DNA of 64,000 nt from Polaromonas sp. AET17H-212 (GCF_002379085.1 NZ_NBZW01000007.1:1-64000); one strand, 5' to 3'. Shown: positions 9,824-18,172, counted from the stretch's first letter. Made by a program: numbers and translations. The notes: generated from the sequence alone by a model not told the origin.

Positions 9824-10534
9824 TCAGGGTTTTTTGTCGTTGGCCGGTTTGCCGGCTTGACCGGTCTTGCCGGCCTTTTTCAGGACTTTTTTGAGTTCCT
9901 TGTTGAGCTCTTTCTTGAGCTGCTTGCCCTTCACGGGCTTGTCGGCGCCAGAGGCTTTTTCCGGCTTTTTCTTTTTCTCTTTTTTGCCCGGCTTGTCGTC
10001 TTTGGGGGCCAGCAGCGTGCCGCGGCAGTTTTTGGCGCCGCACCAGCAGGGGTACTCGGCCAGCAGCTTCTTGGTGTAGGGCGCGTCGATGATCAGGCCG
10101 TAGTCGTAAAACAGCTCGTCGCCGGCCTTGATGTTGCGCAGCGCCTTGATGAAGACCCGGCCGTCCTGCTCGTCAGCCTCGCAGTTGGGGTTGCAGCTGT
10201 GGTTGATCCAGCGCGAGGAGTTGCCGCCGTACTTGGCGTCGATCACATGTTTTTCGTCGATGTGAAAGTAGAAGGTGTGGTTCGGGTCCTTCGGGTCGTG
10301 CGGGTGGCGGCGCAGGGCTTCTTTCCAGGTGACCACTTCGCCCACGTATTCGATCAGCGTCTCGCCTTCGGCGAGGTCCTGCACGGCAAACACCCCCTTG
10401 CCATGGACGTTGGACACGCGGGTTTGAATCCGGCGGCCGGCGTCAGGCGCGGGCCTGGCGGGCGGGCTGGACAGGGGGGCAGAGACCTGAGTTTTTGACA
10501 CGGCGTATTTTTTTGGTATGGTTAATTCATGCAT
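9824..10534 (-). CDS. SET-domain lysine methyltransferase-like protein with post-SET and Lys-rich tail
   Basis: A 236-residue protein carrying a complete SET domain: HGKGVFA (residues 44-50), RWINHSCNPNC (108-118) and the catalytic FYDYG (142-146). A post-SET zinc-binding CWCGAKNC follows at 163-170. These residues bind S-adenosylmethionine and form the lysine channel in eukaryotic-type methyltransferases. From about residue 178 the chain is almost pure Lys/Glu/Gly/Ala, resembling histone-H1-like tails and possibly binding nucleic acid. The start is uncertain; ATG at 10534 is used, with ATGs at 10546 and further up also possible. It is divergent from the thioredoxin-like gene over a short Z-DNA-prone region. 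The methylation target is unknown. Confidence 0.85.
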   Translation of the reverse strand: MHELTIPKKYAVSKTQVSAPLSSPPARPAPDAGRRIQTRVSNVHGKGVFAVQDLAEGETLIEYVGEVVTWKEALRRHPHDPKDPNHTFYFHIDEKHVIDAKYGGNSSRWINHSCNPNCEADEQDGRVFIKALRNIKAGDELFYDYGLIIDAPYTKKLLAEYPCWCGAKNCRGTLLAPKDDKPGKKEKKKKPEKASGADKPVKGKQLKKELNKELKKVLKKAGKTGQAGKPANDKKP

Positions 10535-10573
10535 GTGCGCGCACATGCGGGTGCGCGCGTGCGTACGCGCGAA
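10528..10573. repeat. Alternating purine-pyrimidine tract with an 18-bp perfect palindrome
   Basis: GCATGTGCGCGCACATGC at 10531-10548 is a perfect palindrome. It is followed by GTGCGCGCGTGCGTACGCGCG-type alternation to about 10572. The tract lies between the divergent SET and thioredoxin-like genes and covers the SET start codon. Such tracts can adopt Z-DNA or cruciform forms and may also be an operator; function is inferred. Confidence 0.6.
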
Positions 10574-10608
10574 GCCGCTATTGTACTGAAGCACTCAAGG
10601 AACAAGCC

Positions 10609-11127
10609 ATGTTGAACCGCCGCAAGGCCCTCGGATCCGTCGCCGCGCTGGCCGCCGCGGGCTGGGGGCTGCCCGCGCGGGCCAGGGGCTCGGACAGCCC
10701 CCTGCCCGAGGTCGGCAGCACCCTGGCCTTGCCGGCCCTGAGCCTGCTGGACGGACGCCCCTGGACGCCCGAGCAGGTGCAGGGAAAGGTGCTTGTGGTG
10801 TACTGGTGGGCCAGCTGGTGCCCTTTTTGTGCGGTGCAGTCGCCCCACATCGAGGCTTTATGGCGGGCGCAGAAGGCGCGGGGCCTGGAGGTTCTGGCGC
10901 TGTCGATTGATAAGGAGGCCGCTGCGGCGGTCAACTATATGAAGGCCCGGGGCTACAGCTTTCCCGCCGGGATGCTGACCCCCGACGTGGCCAAAGTGCT
11001 GCCCAAACCGGATGGTCTGCCGGTGGTGGTGGTTGTGAAAGTCAGTGGCAAGCGCGGAAAAGTGCTGTTTGCCGAAGCCGGGGAAATGTTCCCCGCAGAT
11101 GTAGAAGGTTTGAAGAAGTACTTATGA
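10609..11127 (+). CDS. Exported TlpA-family thioredoxin-like protein
   Basis: A 172-residue protein with an N-terminal export signal starting MLNRRKALGSVAALAAAGWG. The RRKALG-like segment suggests possible Tat export. A thioredoxin fold follows with the redox pair Cys71-Pro-Phe-Cys74 in WASWCPFC. The family comprises periplasmic thiol-disulfide oxidoreductases that reduce or oxidise envelope proteins. The ATG at 10609 is preceded by AAGGAAC, and the signal peptide starts exactly there. The gene ends in an ATGA overlap with topB, so the two are translationally coupled, an unusual partnership for a periplasmic redox protein. Confidence 0.88.
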   Translation: MLNRRKALGSVAALAAAGWGLPARARGSDSPLPEVGSTLALPALSLLDGRPWTPEQVQGKVLVVYWWASWCPFCAVQSPHIEALWRAQKARGLEVLALSIDKEAAAAVNYMKARGYSFPAGMLTPDVAKVLPKPDGLPVVVVVKVSGKRGKVLFAEAGEMFPADVEGLKKYL

Positions 11128-14096
11128 AAACGCTGGTGATTGCAGAAAAACCCTCGGTCGCACAGGACATTGTGCGGGCCATGACGCCGACCGCGGGCAA
11201 GTTTGAAAAGCACGATGAGTACTTTGAGAGCGACGACTGGCTGGTCACCTCGGCTGTCGGCCACCTGGTGGAAATCCAGGCGCCGGAGGAGTTTGACGTC
11301 AAGCGCGGCAAGTGGAGTTTTGCCAACCTGCCGGTGATCCCGCCCTACTTCGACCTGAAGCCGATGGACAAGACCAAGACGCGGCTCAATGCCATCGTCA
11401 AGCTGACCAAGCGCAAGGACGTGGGCGCCCTTGTCAACGCCTGTGACGCGGGCCGCGAGGGCGAGCTGATCTTCCGCCTGATCCAGCAGTACGCCAAGAG
11501 CGCGCACCCGGTGAAGCGGCTGTGGCTGCAGTCCATGACGCCGGCCGCGATCCGCGAAGGTTTTGACAGCCTGCGCACCGATGCGCAGATGCTGCCGCTG
11601 GCCGACGCGGCGCGTTGCCGCTCGGAGGCCGACTGGATGGTCGGCATCAACGGCACGCGCGCCATGACGGCCTTCAATTCGAGGGACGGCGGCTTCTTTC
11701 TGACGACCGTGGGGCGTGTCCAGACGCCGACCTTGTCGGTGGTGGTCGAGCGTGAGGAAAAAATCCGCAAGTTCGTCTCCCGGGACTACTGGGAAATCCA
11801 CGCGAGTTTTCTGGCCGAAGCCGGCGAGTACCCGGCCAAGTGGTTTGACCCGAAGTGGAAGAAGGCCGCGGCGAATGCCGACAACGCCGAGCCCGATGCC
11901 GAGCTGAAAGCCGACCGCGTCTGGTCCGAGCGCGAGGCGCTGGCGATTGCCGACGCCGTGCGCGGCAAGGCCGCGACCGTGACGGAGGAAAGCAAGCCGA
12001 CCACGCAGGCCGCGGGGCTGCTGTTTGACCTGACTTCGCTGCAGCGCGAGGCCAACGGCAAATTCGGCTTTTCCGCCAAGACCACGCTGTCGATTGCGCA
12101 AAGCCTGTACGAACGCCACAAGGCGCTGACCTACCCGCGTACCGATTCGCGCGCGCTGCCGGAAGACTACGTGCCGGTGGTCAAGCAGACCTTTGAAATG
12201 CTGGCGGCCAGTTCCATGAAACACCTGGCCCCGCACGCGGCCACGGCGCTCAAGGGCAACTACATCAAGCCGAGCAAGCGCATTTTTGACAACAGCAAGG
12301 TGAGTGATCACTTTGCGATCATCCCCACGCTGCAGGCACCCAGCGGCCTGAGCGACGCCGAGCAGAAACTGTACGACCTGGTGGTGCGCCGCTTCATGGC
12401 GGTGTTTTTCCCGAGCGCCGAGTACCTGGTGACCACGCGGATTTCTCAGGCGGTGGGCCACAGCTTCAAGACCGAGGGCAAGGTGCTGGTCAAGCCCGGC
12501 TGGCTGGCAATTTACGGCAAGGAAGCGGCCGATGAAGTGGCCGATGCCAAGGAAGGCGACAAGGGCCAGAGCCTGGTGCCGGTCAAACCCGGCGAGATGG
12601 TGCGCGCTGAGGTGGTCGAGGCCAAGGGCCTGAAGACCCGTCCGCCCGCCCGTTACACGGAAGCGACCCTGCTGGGCGCGATGGAAGGCGCCGGCAAGAC
12701 GATTGACGACGACGAGCTGCGTGAAGCCATGCAGGAAAAAGGCTTGGGCACGCCGGCCACGCGCGCGGCCACCATCGAGGGCCTGATCAACGAGAAATAC
12801 ATGCTGCGCGAAGGCCGCGAACTGATCCCGACGGCCAAGGCCTTTCAGCTTATGACGCTGCTGCGCGGCCTGGGCGTGGAAGAACTTTCGCGCGCCGACC
12901 TGACCGGCGAGTGGGAATACAAACTCGCGCAGATGGAACACGGCAAGCTGAGCCGCGAGACCTTCATGGCCGAAATTGCCGCCATGACCAAAAACCTGGT
13001 CGACAAGGCCAAGGGTTACGACAAGGACACGATTCCCGGCGATTACGCCACGCTGACTGCGCCCTGCCCCAACTGCGGCGGCGTGATCAAGGAAAACTAC
13101 CGGCGCTACACCTGTGTGGGCAAGAAAGGCGACGACGGCTGCGGCTTCTCGTTCGGCAAGACGCCGGCCGGGCGCACCTTCGAGGTGGCCGAGGTCGAGC
13201 AGTTCCTGCGCGACAAGCGCATCGGCCCGCTGGACGGCTTCCGCTCCAAGGCCGGCTGGCCGTTCACCGCCGAGATGGTCATCAAGTTCGACGAAGAGAC
13301 GAAGAACTACAAGCTCGAGTTTGATTTCGGTGACGACAAGGCCGGCGAAACCGGCGAGATTGTCGATTTTTCAGGCCAGCAGTCGCTGGGGGCCTGCCCC
13401 AAGTGCGGCGCCGGCGTGTTCGAGCACGGCAAGAACTATGTGTGTGAAAAGTCGGTGCCGACTAACGCGCAGCCAACGCCGAGCTGCGACTTCAAGACCG
13501 GCCAGATGATCCTGCAGCAGCCGGTCGAGCGCGAGCAGATGGTCAAGCTGCTCACCACCGGCAAGACCGACCTGCTCGACAAGTTCGTCTCCATGCGCAC
13601 GCGCCGGCCGTTCAAGGCCATGCTGGCCTGGGATGCCGAAGCCGGCAAGGTGAACTTCGAGTTTGCGCCATCCAAGTTCCCGCCGCGCAAAACCGCCGGC
13701 CCGCCGCGCACCGGCACGGTGAAAACGCCGTTCGGCAAAACCGTGGCCGCCAAAAAAGCGGCCGGACCCGCCGTCAAGAAGGTGGCGGCCAAGAAAGTTG
13801 CGGCCAAAAAAGCGCCGGCTGCCAAAACCGCCAAACCGAAAGTGCCACGCGTGGCCAAGCCCGGCAGCGGCCTGAAACCCAGCGATGCACTGGCGGCGGT
13901 GATAGGCGCCGAGCCGGTGGCCCGCACCCAGGTCATCAAGAAGCTGTGGGACTACATCAAGGCCGAGGGCCTGCAGGACGCGGCGAACAAACGCGCCATC
14001 AACGCCGATGCCAAGCTGCTGGCCGTGTTCGGCAAGCCGCAGGTGACGATGTTTGAGTTGGCGGGGATTGTTGGCAAGCATTTGACGGCGGAGTAA
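11124..14096 (+). CDS. topB: DNA topoisomerase III with C-terminal SWIB domain
   Basis: A 990-residue type IA topoisomerase. The Toprim domain shows EKPSVAQDI (from residue 8) and the acidic CDAGREGELIF cluster near residue 110. The active-site tyrosine is in ALTYPRTDSR at about residue 337. Zinc-ribbon cysteines follow (CPNC near 647 and a second CPKC set near 757). The chain then has a Lys/Ala-rich linker (about 870-910) and ends with a SWIB/MDM2-type domain, residues 913-990 (SDALAAVIG ... LLAVFGKPQVTMFELAGIV). The enzyme relaxes and decatenates DNA by single-strand passage. It is much longer than E. coli TopB (about 650 residues) because of the zinc and SWIB extensions. It starts in the ATGA overlap with the upstream gene. 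Confidence 0.95.
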   Translation: MKTLVIAEKPSVAQDIVRAMTPTAGKFEKHDEYFESDDWLVTSAVGHLVEIQAPEEFDVKRGKWSFANLPVIPPYFDLKPMDKTKTRLNAIVKLTKRKDVGALVNACDAGREGELIFRLIQQYAKSAHPVKRLWLQSMTPAAIREGFDSLRTDAQMLPLADAARCRSEADWMVGINGTRAMTAFNSRDGGFFLTTVGRVQTPTLSVVVEREEKIRKFVSRDYWEIHASFLAEAGEYPAKWFDPKWKKAAANADNAEPDAELKADRVWSEREALAIADAVRGKAATVTEESKPTTQAAGLLFDLTSLQREANGKFGFSAKTTLSIAQSLYERHKALTYPRTDSRALPEDYVPVVKQTFEMLAASSMKHLAPHAATALKGNYIKPSKRIFDNSKVSDHFAIIPTLQAPSGLSDAEQKLYDLVVRRFMAVFFPSAEYLVTTRISQAVGHSFKTEGKVLVKPGWLAIYGKEAADEVADAKEGDKGQSLVPVKPGEMVRAEVVEAKGLKTRPPARYTEATLLGAMEGAGKTIDDDELREAMQEKGLGTPATRAATIEGLINEKYMLREGRELIPTAKAFQLMTLLRGLGVEELSRADLTGEWEYKLAQMEHGKLSRETFMAEIAAMTKNLVDKAKGYDKDTIPGDYATLTAPCPNCGGVIKENYRRYTCVGKKGDDGCGFSFGKTPAGRTFEVAEVEQFLRDKRIGPLDGFRSKAGWPFTAEMVIKFDEETKNYKLEFDFGDDKAGETGEIVDFSGQQSLGACPKCGAGVFEHGKNYVCEKSVPTNAQPTPSCDFKTGQMILQQPVEREQMVKLLTTGKTDLLDKFVSMRTRRPFKAMLAWDAEAGKVNFEFAPSKFPPRKTAGPPRTGTVKTPFGKTVAAKKAAGPAVKKVAAKKVAAKKAPAAKTAKPKVPRVAKPGSGLKPSDALAAVIGAEPVARTQVIKKLWDYIKAEGLQDAANKRAINADAKLLAVFGKPQVTMFELAGIVGKHLTAE

Positions 14097-14139
14097 GCGC
14101 TCCGGTCCGGCTGGCGAGGCGTTCGGTGGTTCGCCTGTT

Positions 14140-14171
14140 CCTGCTGGCCGGGTCTCGCCCCGGCCAGCAGG
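14140..14171. terminator. Strong GC hairpin between convergent genes
   Basis: CCTGCTGGCCGGG at 14140-14152 pairs perfectly with CCCGGCCAGCAGG at 14159-14171 across a 6-base loop. It lies 44 bases after topB and before the convergent amidotransferase gene. There is no T tract, so it may be a bidirectional structural terminator or RNA-stability element rather than a classical intrinsic terminator. The rest of the gap holds a half-copy of repeat family 1 near 14239-14262. Confidence 0.5.
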
Positions 14172-14312
14172 CTCACCGCAAAACACAACCGAAGAACCCG
14201 CTTGAACAGTCCAGCCAGCGCGCCGGAAGGATTCGCGTGCTATGAATTCAATAGCTATTGAGGCACATCCCTATTGGGGATAAGGCCGTTTCTGTCTGGA
14301 CCCTGCGGAGAA

Positions 14313-15140
14313 TCAGGCCGTGACCTGCTTCTTCGCCGCCGCCACCGCGGAAAGAAAGTCTTCCAGCACCGCCGCATCGTCAATTGTGTCCGAGCCCGGC
14401 TGGTGGAACTCGGGGTGCCACTGCAGCGCCGCGATGTAGCTTTTTGACTTGTCCTTGCGGCGTATGGCTTCCACCATGCCGTCGGGCACGCTGAAGGCCT
14501 CGGCCTCGAACTCGGGCGCCAGGTCCTTGATGCCCTGGTGGTGAATGCTGTTGACACGTGCGCGTTCCACGCCGGGGTACAGGCGCGACAGCTGCGTGCC
14601 CTGCACGATCTCCACGCTGTGGAAGTTCTGGTCGTAAATCACCGCGTCGCGATGCAGGAAGGATTCGGGCACCTGGGTGGCGATGTCCTGGTACAGCGTG
14701 CCACCGAAGGCCACGTTGAGCAGCTGCAAGCCGCGACAGATGCCGAAGACCGGCTTGCCGGCTTTTTCGAAAGAGGCCACCATGGACTTGTCGTAGTCGT
14801 CGCGCACGCGGTCGCCGGACCAGCGTTCTTCGAGCGGCTCTTCGCCATAGCTGCCGGGCCAGACATCGGCGCCGCCGTGCAGCACCAGGCCGTCGAGCCA
14901 CTGGGCGTAGTCGTCGAAACCCGCATCGCCGCGCTGCGTGGCGCCGGTTGGGCAGGGCACCATGACCACCATCGCGCCCGAGGACATGATCCAGTGGGCG
15001 ACCGTCTGCTCTACGTACTGCAGGGTTTTGCCGGTGAACAGCGAACGCGTCGGGTCGGCGTGGGAAAAGCAGGCCGAGAGGCCGATTTTGAGCCGGGTGC
15101 GCATGTGGCGCTGGCTGTTCATGGCTGTCGTTTTGCGCAT
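14313..15140 (-). CDS. Class I glutamine amidotransferase-like gamma-glutamyl hydrolase (PuuD family)
   Basis: A 275-residue protein of the gamma-glutamyl-gamma-aminobutyrate hydrolase family (peptidase C26). The nucleophile is the cysteine in FGICRGLQLLN near residue 139, and the catalytic His and Glu are in LQWHPEF near the C-terminus. LVLHGGADVWP near residue 87 forms the oxyanion region. PuuD releases GABA from gamma-glutamyl-GABA in putrescine use, but family members vary in substrate and no putrescine genes are adjacent. The start is uncertain between 15140 and 15122, since neither has a clear ribosome binding site. The gene is monocistronic-looking, 62 bases from the histidine kinase end. 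Confidence 0.85.
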   Translation of the reverse strand: MRKTTAMNSQRHMRTRLKIGLSACFSHADPTRSLFTGKTLQYVEQTVAHWIMSSGAMVVMVPCPTGATQRGDAGFDDYAQWLDGLVLHGGADVWPGSYGEEPLEERWSGDRVRDDYDKSMVASFEKAGKPVFGICRGLQLLNVAFGGTLYQDIATQVPESFLHRDAVIYDQNFHSVEIVQGTQLSRLYPGVERARVNSIHHQGIKDLAPEFEAEAFSVPDGMVEAIRRKDKSKSYIAALQWHPEFHQPGSDTIDDAAVLEDFLSAVAAAKKQVTA

Positions 15141-15202
15141 CGCGGATCCAGTTGCGGGTCGTCGGTTCGGGGGCAGTGCCCAGTGTAGTGACGCGCCGGC
15201 TT

Positions 15203-16672
15203 TTATTCCCGCGGCAGGTCGGCAAACCCCATGAACCGGACGGTGATGCGTGTCCCCGGGGGCGTGTGTCCGGGCAGGGCGTCATCGACCGCGACCGTGG
15301 CGCCATGCTGCTTGGCGATTTCCTCCACGATGGCCAGCCCCAGCCCCGAGCCGTCGACATTGGTGCCGAGCGCGCGGTAAAACGGCTGCAGCACCAGCTC
15401 GCGCTCGGCGGCCGGGATGCCCGGGCCCGAGTCCTCGACCTGCAGCACCACCACGCCGCTGAAGCGGTCGGTCAGCAGCCGCACCGTGACCTGCCCGCCC
15501 TCGGGTGTGTAGTTGAGCGCGTTGTCGAGCAGGTTGCGCACCAGCTCCTTGAGCAGCGTGGGATTGGCCTCCAGCCTGTTGGCGGTCTCGCCGGCCGGCG
15601 GGCCTTCGTAGCCGAGGTCGATGTGCTTTTCCAGCGCCCGCGGCACCGAGTCCTGGATCGCCTCGGCCAGAACGTGCACCAGGTCCAGCCGCTGCTTGGC
15701 CAGGCTGCGGCCGGTGGTTTCGGCGCGGGCCAGGGCCAGCAGCTGGTTCACGGTGTGGGTGGCGCGGATGCTGGCGCGGCCGATCTGCTTGAGGGATTTT
15801 TTCAGTTCGTCGGCATCGGTCTCGCGCTGCGCCAGGTCGGCCTGCATGCGCAGTCCGGCCAGCGGGGTCTTGAGCTGATGGGCGGCATCGGCCAGGAAGC
15901 GTTTTTGTGTGCTCAGCAGCACCTTGAGCCGGCCCAGCAGGTCGTTGATGGACGACACCAGCGGCGCGACTTCTTCGGGCACGATGCTTTCGTCGAGCGG
16001 GCTCATGTCGTCGGACTTGCGTGCGCGTATGCGTTTTTCCAGCTGGTCCAGCGGCTTGATGCCGCGCACCAGCGCCAGCCAGACCAGCAGCACGGCCAGC
16101 GGCAGCGTGACGAACTGCGGCACCATCACGCCCTTGACGATCTCGGTGGCCAGCGTCTTGCGTTTTTCCAGTGTCTCGGCCACCTGCACCAGGACCGGGT
16201 GGCCGCCCGGCACGTCGGTCTTGATCCACGTGTAGGCCACACGCACGTCCTGCCCCTGCATGGTGTCCTCGCGCAGCCGGACTTCGCCGTCAAAGGTCAT
16301 CTCCTCGTCCGAAGGCAGGGGCAGGTCGTGCTCGCCGCTGATGTATTCACCGCGCGCGCCCAGCACCTGGTAGAACACCAGGTCGGTGTCGTCGGCACGC
16401 AGGATTTCGCGCGCCGGCGCGGTCAGGTTGAACTGCACCTGCAGGTTCTTGACCACGATCAGCTTGGCCAGCGCCTGCACGTTGTACTCGAGCGCGCGGT
16501 CAAACGGCTTGCCGGCAATGTTCTGCGCCACCAGCCAGGTCAGCGCCAGGCTGATCGGCCACAGCAGCAGCAGCGGCGTGAGCATCCAGTCAAGGATCTC
16601 GCCGAACAGGCTGCGCCGTTCGCGCTGGAAAAGCCTTAAAGCCACGGGACGGTTTGCCTCCACGCTCCCCAA
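15203..16672 (-). CDS. Sensor histidine kinase (QseC/TctE type)
   Basis: A 489-residue membrane sensor. A first membrane helix lies at about 30-50, a ~120-residue periplasmic domain of the 2CSK_N type follows, then a second helix near 185-205 and a HAMP-like segment. The dimerisation/phosphoacceptor helix shows ADAAHQLKTPLAGL and the ATP-binding domain shows NLLDNALNYTP, DSGPGIP and GSGLGLAIVEE. It pairs with the response regulator encoded just upstream. The start codon is TTG at 16672 or one of two GTGs a few codons later; the second GTG has GGAGG about 11 bases before it. A family 2 repeat separates it from its regulator gene. The signal is unknown; TctE-type kinases often sense carboxylates. 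Confidence 0.9.
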   Translation of the reverse strand: MGSVEANRPVALRLFQRERRSLFGEILDWMLTPLLLLWPISLALTWLVAQNIAGKPFDRALEYNVQALAKLIVVKNLQVQFNLTAPAREILRADDTDLVFYQVLGARGEYISGEHDLPLPSDEEMTFDGEVRLREDTMQGQDVRVAYTWIKTDVPGGHPVLVQVAETLEKRKTLATEIVKGVMVPQFVTLPLAVLLVWLALVRGIKPLDQLEKRIRARKSDDMSPLDESIVPEEVAPLVSSINDLLGRLKVLLSTQKRFLADAAHQLKTPLAGLRMQADLAQRETDADELKKSLKQIGRASIRATHTVNQLLALARAETTGRSLAKQRLDLVHVLAEAIQDSVPRALEKHIDLGYEGPPAGETANRLEANPTLLKELVRNLLDNALNYTPEGGQVTVRLLTDRFSGVVVLQVEDSGPGIPAAERELVLQPFYRALGTNVDGSGLGLAIVEEIAKQHGATVAVDDALPGHTPPGTRITVRFMGFADLPRE

Positions 16673-16678
16673 ACACGG

Positions 16679-16770
16679 CCAGCAGGGGCCGCGGAACCGG
16701 CTTTGCCGGGCCGCAGGCGCAGCGCCCCCCCGGGGGGCAGCGCATTACACGCACTGAAAAGCGTGGGGGC
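16679..16770 (-). repeat. GC-rich intergenic repeat, family 2 (copy 1)
   Basis: About 92 bases with the family words GCAGGGGCCGCGG, CCGGCTTTGCCGG, a C6-G6 hairpin block and GTGGGGGC at the right end. Read on the minus strand, it begins 8 bases after the stop codon of the response-regulator gene and ends just before the histidine kinase start. It can fold into at least two stable hairpins. Other copies lie at 19972-20061, 41170-41262 and 43552-43665. Confidence 0.75.
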
Positions 16771-16778
16771 CGTATTCA

Positions 16779-17453
16779 CTAGCCTGGTATCTTTTCCAGG
16801 CAATAACCCAGCCCGCGCACCGTCGCAATCCGCACCGGGCCCTTTTCGATCTTCTTGCGCAGCCGGTGGATGTAGACCTCGATCGCGTTGTTGCTGACCT
16901 CCTCGCCCCACTCGCACAGGCGCTCGACCAGCTGGTCCTTGCTGACGAGGCGGCCGGCGCGCTGCAGCAGCACCTCCAGCAGGCCGAGTTCGCGTGCCGA
17001 CAGTTCCAGCATCTGGCCGTCAATCGTCGCCACGCGTCCGGCCTGGTCGTACACCAGCGGTCCATGCTTGATGGTGCTGCTGGCGCCGCCCATGCCGCGC
17101 CGGATCAGCGCGCGCACCCGCGCTTCGAGCTCCTGCAGCGAGAAGGGCTTGGCCATGTAGTCGTCGGCGCCGTAGTCCAGCCCCTTGACGCGCTCCTCGA
17201 CGCTGTCGGCGGCGGTGAGGATCAGCACCGGCATGGCCGAGCCGCGTGCGCGCAGGCGCTTGAGCACTTCGAGCCCGTGCATGCGCGGCAGGCCCAGGTC
17301 CAGGATCAAGAGGTCGAACTCGGTGTTGGTCATCAGCGCGGCATCGGCTTCGGTGCCGCTGGCCACATGGTCGGCGGCCGCGCCGGAAGCCCGCAGCGTG
17401 CGCAGCAAACCGTCGGCCAGCACCTGGTCGTCTTCGGCAATCAAAATACGCAT
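16779..17453 (-). CDS. OmpR-family response regulator (QseB/TctD type)
   Basis: A 224-residue response regulator. The receiver domain (1-115) has the acidic pocket EDD at 7-9, the phosphoacceptor Asp52 in LILDLGLPRMHG, Thr80 and Lys102. The C-terminal winged helix (about 125-222) ends with the ALEVYIHRLRKKIE-like recognition region typical of OmpR proteins. The start at 17453 is fixed by an AGGAG site (CTTCAGGAGACAAAC) and by the usual MRILIAEDD beginning; an upstream ATG would add 19 residues of no family character. It precedes its cognate kinase, with a repeat copy in the gap. Confidence 0.94.
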   Translation of the reverse strand: MRILIAEDDQVLADGLLRTLRASGAAADHVASGTEADAALMTNTEFDLLILDLGLPRMHGLEVLKRLRARGSAMPVLILTAADSVEERVKGLDYGADDYMAKPFSLQELEARVRALIRRGMGGASSTIKHGPLVYDQAGRVATIDGQMLELSARELGLLEVLLQRAGRLVSKDQLVERLCEWGEEVSNNAIEVYIHRLRKKIEKGPVRIATVRGLGYCLEKIPG

Positions 17454-17570
17454 GTTTGTCTCCTGAAGGGGTCCCTGGCGCGGTCCGGCGGAACGTACAG
17501 GGTAGAACATGGCTCTTCGGCCTGTTTTTCAAATTTTAGGCTTTTATCGGCTGGGGTTTGCTGACAGATG

Positions 17571-18074
17571 TCAAGCGCCGGCATAGGCTTCCAGGCCCAG
17601 TGCCACCACGGTGGCGACATCGGTGCCCACGGCCTGGCGGAACTCGGCTTCGGCCTGCGCCACGGCGTCGCGAAAGGCCTGCAGCCAGAGCAGGCCGGCG
17701 GCGGTGAACACCACGGTGCGGGCGCGTTTGTCGTGCGGGTCGGGCTCGCGGATGACCAGGCCCCAGGCCTCGCACTGGTCCACCAGGTCGCCCATGGCCT
17801 GCTTGCTCATGCCGGCGCTGTGCGCCAGGTCGGTCAGGCGCGAACCGCCGACCGCCAGGTGGCGTGTGATGTGGATGTGGGCCGCACCCACCTGCGCGCG
17901 CGCCGCCAGATTCGACAGCGCCAGCGGCACGTCCACGTTGCGCGCCATCAGCACCAGCACGCGTTCGTCGAAGCGCCGCAGGGCGTGGCCCAGCAGGCGG
18001 CCCAGGTGGGTGAGGCGCCAGTTTTCCTCGTCAGCGGGGGCGCTGGCGGGTGCGGGAATGGGACTGGAAGCCAT
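17571..18074 (-). CDS. MarR-family transcriptional regulator
   Basis: A 167-residue protein with a MarR winged helix-turn-helix. The recognition region is RLTDLAHSAGMSKQAMGDLVDQ near residues 79-100, followed by the wing REPDPHDKRARTVVFTAAG near 109-127, a strong family signature. It would bind DNA as a dimer and be released by a small phenolic or oxidised ligand. It is divergent from recA across 166 bases that include the SOS box, and 117 bases upstream of the response regulator on the same strand. The target is not evident from context. Confidence 0.9.
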   Translation of the reverse strand: MASSPIPAPASAPADEENWRLTHLGRLLGHALRRFDERVLVLMARNVDVPLALSNLAARAQVGAAHIHITRHLAVGGSRLTDLAHSAGMSKQAMGDLVDQCEAWGLVIREPDPHDKRARTVVFTAAGLLWLQAFRDAVAQAEAEFRQAVGTDVATVVALGLEAYAGA

Positions 18075-18148
18075 GTGGAAATGATAGGCTTAATTGATCA
18101 GGCAAACTGACTAAAAACAGGGTTTACTTATTTATATGACGGCCATAA

Positions 18149-18172
18149 AGTACTGGTCATGCACCCAGTACT
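18149..18172. promoter_or_regulatory. LexA (SOS) box upstream of recA, variant half-sites
   Basis: AGTACTGG (18149-18156) and CCAGTACT (18165-18172) form a perfect dyad around the 8-base spacer TCATGCAC. The geometry is CTGN-N8-NCAG, as in the LexA consensus CTGT-N8-ACAG, but the inner half-site bases are CTGG/CCAG. It lies 68 bases before the recA ATG. RecA genes in beta- and gammaproteobacteria are normally LexA-repressed, so it most likely is the SOS operator. Confidence 0.75.

Noticed and set aside
10953..12941. Long open frame (662 codons) on the minus strand
   Set aside because: It is the shadow of topB. Its translation is Arg/His/Gln-rich with no family features, while the plus strand carries the TopB catalytic motifs.
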